Counted from the stretch's first letter, positions 26,876-35,908 are shown. The stretch: 64,000 nucleotides of DNA from Aquisediminimonas sp031376385 (GCA_031376385.1 JANMDQ010000015.1:310001-374000), one strand, 5' to 3'. Notes: generated by a model from the sequence alone, not told the origin. Numbers and translations are program-made.

Positions 26876-27778
26876 TCAATCGACCCATTCCAGGCCGATA
26901 TCACGGTAAAGGCTACGGTCTTCTTCCCATTTGGGGTTGACCTTGACGTGGAGGTAGAGATGAACCCGCACGCCGAGTGTTGAGGCGATTTCGGCGCGCG
27001 CGCGGGAGCCTATTTCCTTCAGGCGAACTCCGCCCTTGCCCAGCACAATCGCCCGTTGTGTTGGTCTGCCGACCAAAATTTGCTGGTGAATCTCGATGGA
27101 GCCATCATCACGCTCCTCATATTTTTCCGTATTCACCGCGCTGGCATAAGGCAGTTCGGCATGCAGTTGATGATACAGCTGTTCGCGCGTGATTTCCGCT
27201 GCCGTCAGACGGTCCGTCGCATCCGATACTTGGTCAGCGGGAAAGTGCCACGGCCCCTCCGGCATGTAAGCATCAAGCGCTGTCTTCAGCGTATCCAGTC
27301 CTTCGCCTGTGATCGCGCTGATGAACAGCGTCTCAGTAAAGTTCAGGCGTTCATTTAATTTACCGGTATGGACCAACAGCTTGTCCTTGGCGGCAATGTC
27401 GACCTTGTTGAGGATCAGCATTTTGGGTTCGGGTCGGTGCACCAGCCCTTCCATGATCATTTCGACCTTGCTGCCCAGCCCGCCCTTAGCATCCACAACC
27501 ACCGCGATCACATCGGCATCCTGAGCCCCACCCCATGCCGCTTGAACCATAGCACGGTCCAGCCGCCGTTCGGGCTTGAAGATGCCCGGCGTATCTACGA
27601 GCATCATCTGCGTTTGGTTATGGATTGCAATGCCCATCAACCGTACCCGCGTGGTCTGCGCCTTCGGGCTGGTGATGGCGACCTTTTGGCCCACAAGCGC
27701 ATTAACGAGCGTGGATTTCCCGGCGTTTGGCGCGCCGACGATGGCGATGAGGCCGCATTTTGTTTTTGTTTCAGTCAT
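26876..27778 (-). CDS. era: GTPase Era
   Basis: 300 residues, standard length. G1 is GAPNAGKS, G3 DTPG, and G4 NKVD, followed by a C-terminal KH domain with KGGVRLKEIGSRARAEI. Era binds the 3' end of 16S rRNA and guides small-subunit assembly. The ATG at 27778 overlaps the end of the GIY-YIG gene by 8 bases; an open frame extends upstream into that gene but starts with repeat-encoded sequence. In the usual alphaproteobacterial order lepB-rnc-era it directly follows rnc; here a nuclease gene is wedged between. Confidence 0.95.
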   Translation of the reverse strand: MTETKTKCGLIAIVGAPNAGKSTLVNALVGQKVAITSPKAQTTRVRLMGIAIHNQTQMMLVDTPGIFKPERRLDRAMVQAAWGGAQDADVIAVVVDAKGGLGSKVEMIMEGLVHRPEPKMLILNKVDIAAKDKLLVHTGKLNERLNFTETLFISAITGEGLDTLKTALDAYMPEGPWHFPADQVSDATDRLTAAEITREQLYHQLHAELPYASAVNTEKYEERDDGSIEIHQQILVGRPTQRAIVLGKGGVRLKEIGSRARAEIASTLGVRVHLYLHVKVNPKWEEDRSLYRDIGLEWVD

Positions 27779-28112
27779 CAACGCTTCCAACACTCCGTTC
27801 GGGCTGAGGCTGTCGAAGCCCTCCCTTCTTTGCTTCACTATTTCGCGCAAGGGACTGGATCATCGCCCAATCGCCTCTAATCAAAGCCAGCTTCTTCGCT
27901 TTCGACCAGCCTTTGATTTTCCGCTCCGCCTCCAACGCTTCACGTCGTGATGCAAAACTTTCATACCACACAAGTTTTATCGGCAATCGGGATTGAGTAT
28001 AGCCTGCTATTTCACCGGTCTCGTGCTGAGCCATTCGCCGTTCCAAATTGTCCGAATGACCAACATAGAATGTCTGAGCAGCGCAATGCACCATGTAAGT
28101 CCAGAAAGCCAT
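27771..28112 (-). CDS. GIY-YIG nuclease domain protein inserted between rnc and era
   Basis: 113 residues, one GIY-YIG domain of the UPF0213 type. FWTYMVHCAAQTFYVGHSDN gives the two tyrosine motifs, DNLERRMAQHETGEIAGYT the catalytic Arg, and EALEAERKIKGWSKAKKLAL the catalytic Glu. The ATG at 28112 is preferred to the TTG at 28118. The last 20 or so residues (LRQPQPERSVGSVDD) are translated from a copy of the dispersed palindromic repeat (27795-27820), and an inverted copy lies just upstream of the gene (28141-28164). The gene interrupts the conserved rnc-era pair. The cellular role of single-domain GIY-YIG proteins of this type is not known to me. Confidence 0.85.
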   Translation of the reverse strand: MAFWTYMVHCAAQTFYVGHSDNLERRMAQHETGEIAGYTQSRLPIKLVWYESFASRREALEAERKIKGWSKAKKLALIRGDWAMIQSLARNSEAKKGGLRQPQPERSVGSVDD

Positions 28113-28164
28113 ATTCAACGTCGTATAGGTGAAGGAAGAGCCTCGACAAGCTCAGCCCGAACGG
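27795..28164. repeat. Inverted repeat arms flanking the GIY-YIG gene
   Basis: The arm at 27795-27820 (CCGTTCGGGCTGAGGCTGTC, then GAAGCC) lies inside the 3' end of the GIY-YIG gene. The arm at 28141-28164 (CCTCGACAAGCTCAGCCCGA, then ACGG) lies between rnc and that gene. They are inverted relative to each other with a few mismatches and match the arms at 31.3 kb, so the nuclease gene sits inside a repeat-bounded cassette of about 370 bases. Confidence 0.85.
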
Positions 28165-28189
28165 TTTTTGTTACGGTATGAATAATACA

Positions 28190-28855
28190 CTAGCCCCCCA
28201 ATATCCCCAGCAGCGCCCCCGCCGCTGCGCTTTCAGCCTCTTGCTTTGACCGGCCCTCGGCTTCCGCTTCACCAGCACTGCCCAGTGACACTTTGACCCG
28301 GAACTTTGGTGCGTGATCGGGGCCTGACCTCTCCACGATAGTGTAAACCGGAGCGCGCCGATTGTGCGCGGCGGCCCATTCTTGCAATTCGGATTTGGGG
28401 TGGCGGGGTGCGGTAACTTGGCCCGTGATTGCGGCCTGCCAGTGGCGGCGGATGAAGGCCTTTGCCGCATCCAATCCCTGATCGAGGAACAGGGCACCGA
28501 TCAGCGCCTCCACAACATCACCCAGCACATTATCGCTATCAAACGCCCCATCTTCAAGTGCTTGCTTGCCCAGTTTCATACGCGATGAAAGGCCTATGGC
28601 CCGGCCCACATCTGCACAAGTTGTTCGCGCGACGAGCGTATTGAGGCGGTGGGAGAGCTTGCCCTCAGGGTCGTCGGGATGCAGTTCATACAGCCAGTCG
28701 GCAATGATCAGGCCGAGCACCCGGTCCCCCAAAAACTCAAGCCGTTCATAGGTCGGGCCTGCGTGGCTGCTGTGTGTCAAGGCGCGCTGAAACAATATAG
28801 AGTCAGCCGGACGAACGCCTAACGCATCCTCCAGCCACTCAGACAGGCTGGTCAA
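28190..28855 (-). CDS. rnc: Ribonuclease III
   Basis: 221 residues. ERLEFLGDRVLGL is the RNase III signature, and the acidic metal ligands recur in NVLGDVVEALIGALFLDQG. The C-terminal double-stranded-RNA-binding domain runs from about residue 150 (PKSELQEWAAA) to the end. It processes rRNA and other structured RNA. The most likely start is a TTG at 28855 that overlaps the lepB stop (TTGA); the open frame upstream runs inside lepB. Cotranscribed with lepB. Confidence 0.93.
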   Translation of the reverse strand: MTSLSEWLEDALGVRPADSILFQRALTHSSHAGPTYERLEFLGDRVLGLIIADWLYELHPDDPEGKLSHRLNTLVARTTCADVGRAIGLSSRMKLGKQALEDGAFDSDNVLGDVVEALIGALFLDQGLDAAKAFIRRHWQAAITGQVTAPRHPKSELQEWAAAHNRRAPVYTIVERSGPDHAPKFRVKVSLGSAGEAEAEGRSKQEAESAAAGALLGILGG

Positions 28856-29733
28856 ATCGCTTCGCCGATACGGCTTCCTCGCGCCGCCGTGAACCAGCTG
28901 ATCGGGTTTAACCAGCTGGAGCTGCCATCTGTGGAAAAGATCATAAACCATGCGCGTCCAACAAGATTTTCCTGTGGCACAATCCCAATTCCAGCGCCTT
29001 CGACAGCCGGGAAGCGGCTGTCGGCAGAACGATCCCGGTTGTCGCCCATCGCGAAGAAATGGCCTTCGGGCACAGTGTAAATGTCCGTCGTATCCTTTTC
29101 CGACACCCCCATATCAATCACGGAGTAGGATTTTCCGCCGGGCAATGTTTCCCGGTATTGCGGGTAGCGGCAACGCAGCGATCCGTCCGACGCTGCCTCC
29201 TGCGTTTTTGGACTGTCACATTTGGTATTGGGCGATACTGGTACGACAAAATCCGCGATACGCTCTTTCTTCACGGCAACCCCGTTCAGATAGAGCGTGC
29301 CGCCCTGCATCTGGATCATATCGCCGGGCAGGCCAATGATCCGTTTGATATAATCGGTTGTGTTGCCCGGAGGGGCCTTAAACACGGCGACATCGCCGCG
29401 TTTGGGCATGTTACCAAAGACGCGTTTGCCGCTCCCATCGTTGCTCGCAAATTCGGCGCGCTCGCCCATCATGACGCGGACAGACTTGGGCAACCACAGC
29501 GAATAGGTTGAATAGCCATAAGCCCATTTTGAAACGATCAGATAGTCGCCAATTAACAGTCGCGGCACCATCGACTCCGATGGAATGCTGACTGGTTGAA
29601 AGATGAAACTACGCAGCACGAAGACGATCAAAGCCAGCTTGGTGAGAAAGCGCAGAAAGTCTCCTGTCTCAGAAACTTGGCTCTTCGCTTTTGTGGTCAT
29701 TTCGGGCAGAGGCTGCGGTATGCTGTCAGTCAT
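28852..29733 (-). CDS. lepB: Signal peptidase I
   Basis: About 293 residues. One N-terminal membrane helix (LALIVFVLRSFIF) is followed by PSESMVPRLLIGD with the catalytic Ser, TTDYIKRIIGLPGD with the general-base Lys, and GHFFAMGDNRDRSADSR. It removes signal peptides at the periplasmic face of the inner membrane. The start is set at the ATG at 29733; 29700 is also possible, while the longer frame to 29805 overlaps the divergent pgi start. First gene of lepB-rnc-(GIY-YIG)-era. Confidence 0.93.
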   Translation of the reverse strand: MTDSIPQPLPEMTTKAKSQVSETGDFLRFLTKLALIVFVLRSFIFQPVSIPSESMVPRLLIGDYLIVSKWAYGYSTYSLWLPKSVRVMMGERAEFASNDGSGKRVFGNMPKRGDVAVFKAPPGNTTDYIKRIIGLPGDMIQMQGGTLYLNGVAVKKERIADFVVPVSPNTKCDSPKTQEAASDGSLRCRYPQYRETLPGGKSYSVIDMGVSEKDTTDIYTVPEGHFFAMGDNRDRSADSRFPAVEGAGIGIVPQENLVGRAWFMIFSTDGSSSWLNPISWFTAARGSRIGEAI

Positions 29734-29796
29734 CGCGCCGATGTGAGGGCGCAGACGCGCGGCGTCAAGGTTTGCAGATGAAAGGCTTCTCTCAAA

Positions 29797-31260
29797 ATGA
29801 CTCAATCAATGACGCTTATGGAGGTTTTTGCCAGCGAACCTGATCGAGTTTCAAAGCTTTCCGGCGAGGTCTGCGGCATCTGGTTTGATTTTGCCAAAAC
29901 TCATCTGACGAATGATTTGCTTGCTGAACTGTCTGCGAAGGCAGCTGAGGCGGGACTAATGGCTAAACGTGATGCGCTTTTCTCTGGCCAGATCATCAAT
30001 GTTACCGAAGGGCGCGCGGCCGAACATACGGCTGAACGCGGTGAAGGGGCGGCGGAGAGCGTCGCGCTGGCTAAGATGTTACATGAACGGATGCGCGGGC
30101 TTATCGAAGCCATTGAGGCAGGTGCGCTTGGTGATGTGCGCCATATCCTCCACGTTGGTATTGGCGGATCGGCGTTGGGACCGGACTTGTTGATCGATGC
30201 GCTGGGCCGGGACGCGGGGCGTTATGATGTGGCGATTGTGTCGAACATTGACGGCGCGGCTTTGAAAGAGGCGTTTGCGCGCTTTGATCCGACCAAGACC
30301 CTGTTGGTAATGGCGTCCAAAACATTTTCGACCACTGAAACGCTGCTGAATGCAGAAAGCACATTAAAATGGATGGCAGCGGGCGGCGTTGCGGACCCGC
30401 ATGGCCGGGTGATTGCGCTGACGGCTTATCCGGATAAGGCGCTGGAATGGGGCGTGGATGAAACGCGCATCTTGCCATTTAACGAGAGTGTTGGCGGGCG
30501 TTACTCGCTTTGGTCCAGCATTGGTTTTCCTGCCGCAATCGCGCTTGGTTGGGGCGCGTTTGAGGAAATGCTGGAGGGTGCCGCTGAAATGGACCGCCAT
30601 TTTCGCCTGACGTCGGTGGAGGCTAATTGGCCCATAATCGCGGCCTTTACCGATCACTATTACGCTCAAATGTGCGGGTGCGAAACGCGGGCGGTCTTCG
30701 CTTATGATGAACGATTGCGGCTGTTGCCGTCCTATTTGCAACAGCTTGAAATGGAATCGAACGGTAAGCGCGTCACCGCAGAAGGGGAGGCGTTGGTCGG
30801 CCCTAGCGCTGCCGTCACTTGGGGCGGTGTCGGCACAGACGCGCAGCACGCGGTGTTTCAATTGCTTCATCAGGGCACACATCTGATTCCCGTTGAATTC
30901 CTCGCTGTGGTGGAGCCGGGCCATGATCTGGACGATGCGCATCACCGCCAATTGCTTGGCAATTGCCTCGCTCAAGGCGCAGCTTTGATGGCGGGTAAGG
31001 CCCACGAAGACCCCGCACGTGCTTATCCGGGAGATCGCCCATCGGCGACGTTGCTGCTAGATGAGCTGGACCCGCGCACTTTGGGGGCGCTGATTGCCTT
31101 TTATGAACACCGTGTGTTCGTGAATGCGGTTTTGCTTGGCATTAATCCGTTCGACCAGTTCGGCGTGGAACTGGGCAAAGCGATGGCCAAGGCTGTGGAA
31201 AGCGGCGGAATGGAATTTGATGCGTCAACTGCGTCGCTGCTGGAACGGGCTGGGCTGTAA
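29797..31260 (+). CDS. pgi: Glucose-6-phosphate isomerase
   Basis: 487 residues, somewhat shorter than the enterobacterial enzyme. HVGIGGSALGP, SKTFSTTETL and GGRYSLWSSIG are the sugar-phosphate-binding segments, GTHLIPVEF follows the catalytic His, and NPFDQFGVELGK is the C-terminal signature with the catalytic Lys. It interconverts glucose 6-phosphate and fructose 6-phosphate. AAAGG lies upstream of the ATG. Divergent from lepB with about 60 bases between starts. Confidence 0.95.
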   Translation: MTQSMTLMEVFASEPDRVSKLSGEVCGIWFDFAKTHLTNDLLAELSAKAAEAGLMAKRDALFSGQIINVTEGRAAEHTAERGEGAAESVALAKMLHERMRGLIEAIEAGALGDVRHILHVGIGGSALGPDLLIDALGRDAGRYDVAIVSNIDGAALKEAFARFDPTKTLLVMASKTFSTTETLLNAESTLKWMAAGGVADPHGRVIALTAYPDKALEWGVDETRILPFNESVGGRYSLWSSIGFPAAIALGWGAFEEMLEGAAEMDRHFRLTSVEANWPIIAAFTDHYYAQMCGCETRAVFAYDERLRLLPSYLQQLEMESNGKRVTAEGEALVGPSAAVTWGGVGTDAQHAVFQLLHQGTHLIPVEFLAVVEPGHDLDDAHHRQLLGNCLAQGAALMAGKAHEDPARAYPGDRPSATLLLDELDPRTLGALIAFYEHRVFVNAVLLGINPFDQFGVELGKAMAKAVESGGMEFDASTASLLERAGL

Positions 31261-31330
31261 ATTCGATCAGTGTGATTGGTGATGTTGATTGGCGTTGCTG
31301 AGGGTTGGGGACTAATGGCTTCCCCAAACA

Positions 31331-31420
31331 CCGTTCGGACTGAGCCTGTCGAAGTCCTCCCTTTTCCTAATGCAACCAAAAAGAAGTAAGGGAAAACTTC
31401 GACAGGCTCAGTCCGAACGG
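31331..31420. repeat. Perfect 25-base inverted repeat between pgi and gor
   Basis: Arms 31331-31355 and 31396-31420 are exact reverse complements, core CCGTTCGGACTGAGCCTGTC. The complementarity continues imperfectly inward (CCCTTTT against AAGGGAAA). This is the cleanest copy of the window's main repeat family and can be used as its reference. The hairpin lies 71 bases after the pgi stop and ends 24 bases before the gor start. Confidence 0.92.
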
Positions 31421-31443
31421 ATTTGAAATTTTGGGAATTAACA

Positions 31444-32790
31444 ATGACAACTTACGACTATGACCTTTTCGTGATCGGCGCGGGTTCAGGCGGCGTGCGT
31501 GCGAGCCGAATTGCGGCGGGCCACGGCGCGAAAGTTGCCGCAGCGGAGGAATACCGTCTCGGCGGAACCTGTGTGATCCGCGGCTGTGTGCCCAAGAAGC
31601 TGCTTGTCTACGGGTCGCACTTTGCCGAGGATTTGGCAGACGCGAAGCGGTTCGGATGGAACACTGAGGGCGCTACATTTGATTGGCCCACGCTGCGCGA
31701 CAATGTGCAGGACGAAGTGAACAGGCTGGAGGGTCTTTACGGCCAGACCTTCGCCAATGCAGGAGTTGAAGTGTTCCACGAACGCGCCACGGTTTCAGGC
31801 GCAAATGAAGTCACGTTGACGAACGGGCGCGTGATCACCGCGAAGATCATCCTGATCGCGACAGGCGCTTGGCCAGCGGTGCCGGACGTTCCCGGCGCGG
31901 ATTTGGGCATTACATCAAACGAGATATTTCATTTGCCCGCCCTGCCCAAACGCGCCGTAATCGCGGGTGCGGGTTATATTGCCAATGAATTCGCAGGCAT
32001 CCTGCATGAACTCGGCGTCCATGTGACACTGGTAACGCGCGGCGATAAAATGCTGAGGTCCTATGATCAGGAAATCGTAGGTAAGCTTGTGGGTATGAGC
32101 CAGGAAAAGGGCATTGATATCCGTTTCAACTTCCCTTTCAAATCCGCTGCGCGCCAAGATGATGGGTCGATCCTGATCGATGGCGGTGATCAGGGGATGA
32201 TCGAAACTGATATGCTGATGTGGGCCATTGGGCGTGATCCGCACAGCAAGGCGCTTGGGCTGGAAGAGGTGGGCGTTGCCTTGGACAAGGTCGGCGCGAT
32301 CATTGTGGACGAGTATAACCGCACGAATATCCCCAGCATCTATGCGGTGGGTGATGTGACCAACCGCGTGCAATTGACGCCGGTTGCCATCCGCGAAGGC
32401 CATGCCTTTGCCGATACAGTTTTCGGCGGTAACCCGCGTACAATTGATTATGGCAGCATCCCGACAGCAGTGTTCGCCAATCCGCCCATCGCAAGCGTCG
32501 GCATGACCGAAGACGAAGCGCGTGCGGCATTTGGCGAGATACGCGTTTACAAGTCCGATTTCCGTGCCATGAAAAATGTGCTGGCCGGTCGCAACGAACG
32601 CGCGCTTTATAAGATGATTGTCGACGCTGCGACGGACCGAGTGGTCGGCCTGCATATGATCGGTCCCGATAGCGCAGAGATCCTTCAGGCGGCTGCGATT
32701 GCCGTGAAGGCAGGCCTCACCAAAGCGGCTTTCGATGATACCGTTGCCCTGCACCCAAGCATGGCTGAAGAGTTGGTGTTGATGAAGTGA
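31444..32790 (+). CDS. gor: Glutathione-disulfide reductase
   Basis: 448 residues. The FAD-binding GAGSGGVRASRIAA, the redox-active disulfide GGTCVIRGCVPKK, the NADP-binding GAGYIANEFAG and the C-terminal HPSMAEELV with the proton-relay His identify glutathione reductase. It keeps glutathione reduced with NADPH, serving the GST-type enzymes at 4-5.4 kb. The ATG at 31444 has GGGA upstream; the earlier in-frame start at 31423 lies in the repeat. It overlaps mobA (GTGA). Confidence 0.93.
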   Translation: MTTYDYDLFVIGAGSGGVRASRIAAGHGAKVAAAEEYRLGGTCVIRGCVPKKLLVYGSHFAEDLADAKRFGWNTEGATFDWPTLRDNVQDEVNRLEGLYGQTFANAGVEVFHERATVSGANEVTLTNGRVITAKIILIATGAWPAVPDVPGADLGITSNEIFHLPALPKRAVIAGAGYIANEFAGILHELGVHVTLVTRGDKMLRSYDQEIVGKLVGMSQEKGIDIRFNFPFKSAARQDDGSILIDGGDQGMIETDMLMWAIGRDPHSKALGLEEVGVALDKVGAIIVDEYNRTNIPSIYAVGDVTNRVQLTPVAIREGHAFADTVFGGNPRTIDYGSIPTAVFANPPIASVGMTEDEARAAFGEIRVYKSDFRAMKNVLAGRNERALYKMIVDAATDRVVGLHMIGPDSAEILQAAAIAVKAGLTKAAFDDTVALHPSMAEELVLMK

Positions 32791-33329
32791 AAATGCTGGG
32801 TGCGATCATTGCGGGTGGCGCGTCGCGTCGCTTTGGTAGTGACAAGGCCATTGCACTCCTAGGCGGAAAAGCTCTGCTGGATCATGTTTGCGACGCGCTC
32901 CGATCGCAAGCCGACGCCGTCATTGTGGTTGGCCGGGAATGGCCGGGTCTTGTGTCTGTCGCTGATCGGCCTCTCCCTCATCTGGGACCACTGGGGGGCA
33001 TTTGCGCGGCCCTGCATCACGGGTTGGCGGGCGGCTATGACTATGTGCTCACTGCTGGCTGCGATATTTTGCCGCTGCCGGATTTTTCCAAATGGTACGG
33101 AGCAAATGTGCCAACTGTAGTGGAAAGTCAGCCTCTGCTTGGATGCTGGCCGTGCGCACTGGCCCTCGACTTAGAAAAGCATTTGCAGGCCACTACAAAT
33201 TTATCCGTTTATCATTGGCTGGACCATGTTGACGCCAATCTAATTTCGTTGAGCGGCGTCCATCACAATTTCAACACTCCTGCTGATTTGGCCGCCTATG
33301 CCGATTCACTTGCAATTCATCCCCGCTGA
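32787..33329 (+). CDS. mobA: Molybdenum cofactor guanylyltransferase
   Basis: 180 residues. AIIAGGASRRFGSDKA is the nucleotide-binding loop of MobA, followed by PHLGPLGGICAALHH and the TAGCDILPLP segment with the metal-binding Asp. It links GMP to molybdopterin to make the bis-MGD cofactor. It begins at a GTG overlapping the gor stop; an ATG two codons later is an alternative. Its 3' end lies just before lolA. Confidence 0.87.
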   Translation: MKMLGAIIAGGASRRFGSDKAIALLGGKALLDHVCDALRSQADAVIVVGREWPGLVSVADRPLPHLGPLGGICAALHHGLAGGYDYVLTAGCDILPLPDFSKWYGANVPTVVESQPLLGCWPCALALDLEKHLQATTNLSVYHWLDHVDANLISLSGVHHNFNTPADLAAYADSLAIHPR

Positions 33330-33351
33330 CGCAAGACGCTCAAGTCCCCAA

Positions 33352-33981
33352 ATGATAGTGTGGAGTTTGCGCGTGATCACTCGAGCTATAATCGCCTCAG
33401 CTTTGATAGCTGCTCCAGTCTCCGTTTCGGCGCAATCTACCGATTTGGCTAAGATTTCTGAGCATCTGAAGTCTGTATCGACGATGACGGCCAATTTCGC
33501 ACAGACAGACCGCAGTGGGAAAGTCCTGACCGGCGTGATGACATTGGTGCGGCCAGGTCGCATTCGATTTCAATATGAAAAGGGCGTGCCGATCCTGCTC
33601 GTCAGTGATGGCCGCGCACTGACCTATATCGATTATTCGGTGAAGCAGGTTCAGCGCTGGCCGATCAGCAATTCACCGCTGGGTGTGTTGCTCGATCCAA
33701 ATAAAGACCTGAATCGCTTTGCCAAGGTCGTGTCGAGCGGTAGTGCGAATACGCTCGTGGCAGAGGTGCGGGATCCCAAGCGGCCAGAGTTTGGCGTTAT
33801 CTCCTTGGCCTTTGAACGTCGCGACTCAGCACCGGGTGGATTGCTGCTCCTCGGGTGGGTTTCCCTCGATAGTCAGAACAACCGCACATCGATTCGGTTG
33901 AGCGACCAAAAATTTAATGCGCCGATCTCCGGCGAAGCGTTCAAATGGCGCGACCCGCGGAGCCGCGCCCGCGCTCGCTGA
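33352..33981 (+). CDS. lolA: Outer-membrane lipoprotein carrier protein LolA
   Basis: 209 residues. A signal peptide (hydrophobic AIIASALIAAPVSVSAQS, cut after VSA) precedes a LolA-type beta domain: MTANFAQTDRSGKVLTGVMT, RPGRIRFQYEKG, and QRWPISNSPLGVLLDP. LolA ferries lipoproteins through the periplasm. Start at 33352, with a GTG at 33373 as alternative; the frame upstream runs inside mobA. The C-terminus is very basic (RDPRSRARAR), a detail worth noting. It is followed by a GC-rich hairpin. Confidence 0.87.
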   Translation: MIVWSLRVITRAIIASALIAAPVSVSAQSTDLAKISEHLKSVSTMTANFAQTDRSGKVLTGVMTLVRPGRIRFQYEKGVPILLVSDGRALTYIDYSVKQVQRWPISNSPLGVLLDPNKDLNRFAKVVSSGSANTLVAEVRDPKRPEFGVISLAFERRDSAPGGLLLLGWVSLDSQNNRTSIRLSDQKFNAPISGEAFKWRDPRSRARAR

Positions 33982-34123
33982 CAGTCTGTTCATATTGGCG
34001 ACAGGAAGGCTGGGATATTTAGAAGATCGCAGCTCAGATGCTGGTCGCGGGATTCCCCCCTGTTGCTCGCTATTTGCATCTGGCTCGCCAGCGTGACGAA
34101 CGCTCGGTTGGCCCTCGCTCCAC

Positions 34124-34150
34124 GCCCCCGGAGCGGGGGCCTTTCCATTT
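34124..34150 (+). terminator. GC-rich hairpin with weak U-tract after lolA
   Basis: GCCCCC at 34124-34129 pairs with GGGGGC at 34135-34140 around a five-base loop, and CTTTCCATTTT follows. It lies 143 bases past the lolA stop and before hemA. The T-tract is broken, so termination efficiency is doubtful. The rest of the 281-base gap between lolA and hemA shows no gene. Confidence 0.5.
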
Positions 34151-34262
34151 TACGGTATATTGGCTTTTTGCTGCGAATCGTTCGCACTGGATTCCCGGTT
34201 CGAGCAGGAGTAGACGGTGAAAAAATAGGGGCCGCGCAAGCGACACAATTACGAGGTTTGAC

Positions 34263-35477
34263 GTGGATTATCAGCGCGTGTTTACCCAGGCGATTGACCG
34301 CCTGCATGAAGAAGGGCGCTACCGCGTCTTTATCGATATTCTCCGCAATAAAGGCTCGTTTCCTAACGCACGCTGCTTTGCCGGGCATAATGGGCCAAAG
34401 CCAATCACCGTTTGGTGCTCCAATGACTATCTCGCGATGGGTCAGCATCCCAAAGTGATCACGGCAATGGAAGAGGCGCTGCATGATGTAGGCGCGGGTT
34501 CCGGCGGCACGCGTAACATCGGCGGTAACACCCACTATCATGTCGATCTTGAATGGGAATTGGCGGACCTTCATGGCAAGGAAGGTGCACTGCTGTTTAC
34601 ATCCGGCTATATCTCAAACGAAGCGACGCTCTCGACGCTCGGTAAAGTTCTTCCCGGTTGCATCATTTTCTCTGACGAATTGAACCACGCATCAATGATC
34701 GCGGGCATTCGCACGTCTGGCTGCGAAAAGCGGGTGTGGCGTCACAATGATCTCGCTCATCTGCGTGAGCTGCTGGAAGCTGAAGACCCAGCGGTGCCGA
34801 AACTGATCGCCTTTGAAAGCGTATATTCGATGGACGGTGACGTTGCGGATATCGCGGCGATTTGCGATTTGGCCGATGAATTCAAGGCTATAACTTACTG
34901 CGATGAAGTTCATGCCGTTGGCATGTACGGCCCGCGTGGTGGCGGCATATCTGACCGCGATGATGTTGCACACCGGCTTACGATCATCGAAGGCACGCTG
35001 GGCAAGGCCTTCGGCGTGATGGGCGGCTACATCGCGGCAGACCAAGTGATCATTGATGTGGTTCGGTCCTATGCGCCGGGCTTCATTTTCACGACTTCGC
35101 TGTCGCCAGTGCTTGTCGCGGGCGTGCTCGCCAGTGTGCGGCATTTGAAGGGGTCATGTGAGGAACGCGACGCGCAACAGGCTGCTGCTGCTTATCTAAA
35201 GACCAGCTTTGCCGACGCTGGCCTGCCAGTGATGGATTCCACTACGCATATCGTGCCGCTGATGGTCGGTGATCCGATCAAGGCCAAGCGCATCAGTGAC
35301 ATCTTGCTCGCTGAATACGGCGTTTATGTTCAGCCCATCAATTATCCCACCGTCCCGCGCGGCACTGAGCGTCTTCGCTTCACACCAGGGCCTGCGCACA
35401 CGCAAGACATGATGGATGAGCTGACCGGTGCGTTGCGGGAAATCTGGGAACGGATGGAACTGCGTAAGGCCGCTTAG
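34263..35477 (+). CDS. hemA: 5-aminolevulinate synthase
   Basis: 404 residues starting at GTG. GSGGTRNIGGNTHYHVDLE, the PLP-site CDEVHAVGMYGPRGGG and EGTLGKAFGVMGGY with the catalytic Lys are diagnostic. It condenses succinyl-CoA and glycine to 5-aminolevulinate, the single-step haem and tetrapyrrole entry typical of alphaproteobacteria. It thereby supplies the tetrapyrrole used by the siroheme pathway encoded at 15-16 kb. It is convergent with a DUF3429 gene, overlapping by 4 bases. Confidence 0.95.
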   Translation: MDYQRVFTQAIDRLHEEGRYRVFIDILRNKGSFPNARCFAGHNGPKPITVWCSNDYLAMGQHPKVITAMEEALHDVGAGSGGTRNIGGNTHYHVDLEWELADLHGKEGALLFTSGYISNEATLSTLGKVLPGCIIFSDELNHASMIAGIRTSGCEKRVWRHNDLAHLRELLEAEDPAVPKLIAFESVYSMDGDVADIAAICDLADEFKAITYCDEVHAVGMYGPRGGGISDRDDVAHRLTIIEGTLGKAFGVMGGYIAADQVIIDVVRSYAPGFIFTTSLSPVLVAGVLASVRHLKGSCEERDAQQAAAAYLKTSFADAGLPVMDSTTHIVPLMVGDPIKAKRISDILLAEYGVYVQPINYPTVPRGTERLRFTPGPAHTQDMMDELTGALREIWERMELRKAA

Positions 35478-35908
35478 GCTAGCCCCATGACCACGGTCAG
35501 GCTGCCCAGTCCCAGCGATAATATCCACCGCAATTGCATCCATCCTGCCGGGTTGCCGCCGATCTTCAGGTCGACCAGTGGTGACGCTGCGACCAGCATT
35601 CCGAGAATGATCAAAGACGGCCCCGGCCATGTATATCCCCAAATCCACGGCAGATAAGTTGCTACTCCGATAAGGCTGGGTAAGACCGCGACGGCGTAAA
35701 TCCAGCCCGGCGTATTTTCTTGGCGTAATGCCATCCCCCACCAAACGCCGCCAAGAAAGCTGAATATCAGCGCGGCATAGGCATAACCGATCGCGAGCGC
35801 ACCCCAGCGCATTTCTGCATTGGCAAAAACGGTAAGCGTCGACCAAAGCTGAGGCGCGATGCCTGCCAGGCCAAGCCAATGGGCCAATCGGGGGAGGGGG
35901 AAATTCAT
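35474..35908 (-). CDS. DUF3429 family membrane protein
   Basis: A 144-residue protein with four or five predicted membrane helices, including FSFLGGVWWGMALRQ, the part that marks the DUF3429 family. Function unknown. Its stop codon overlaps that of hemA, so the two genes converge with no terminator between them. The 154 bases upstream to rpiB hold both promoters. Confidence 0.78.
   Translation of the reverse strand: MNFPLPRLAHWLGLAGIAPQLWSTLTVFANAEMRWGALAIGYAYAALIFSFLGGVWWGMALRQENTPGWIYAVAVLPSLIGVATYLPWIWGYTWPGPSLIILGMLVAASPLVDLKIGGNPAGWMQLRWILSLGLGSLTVVMGLA

Noticed and set aside
31915..32754. Minus-strand open frame antisense to gor
   Set aside because: Shadow of the glutathione reductase gene, which has all catalytic motifs in the plus frame.
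33990..34574. Minus-strand open frame across the lolA-hemA gap
   Set aside because: It overlaps the N-terminal part of hemA and crosses the GC-rich hairpin; no motif and no ribosome binding site.
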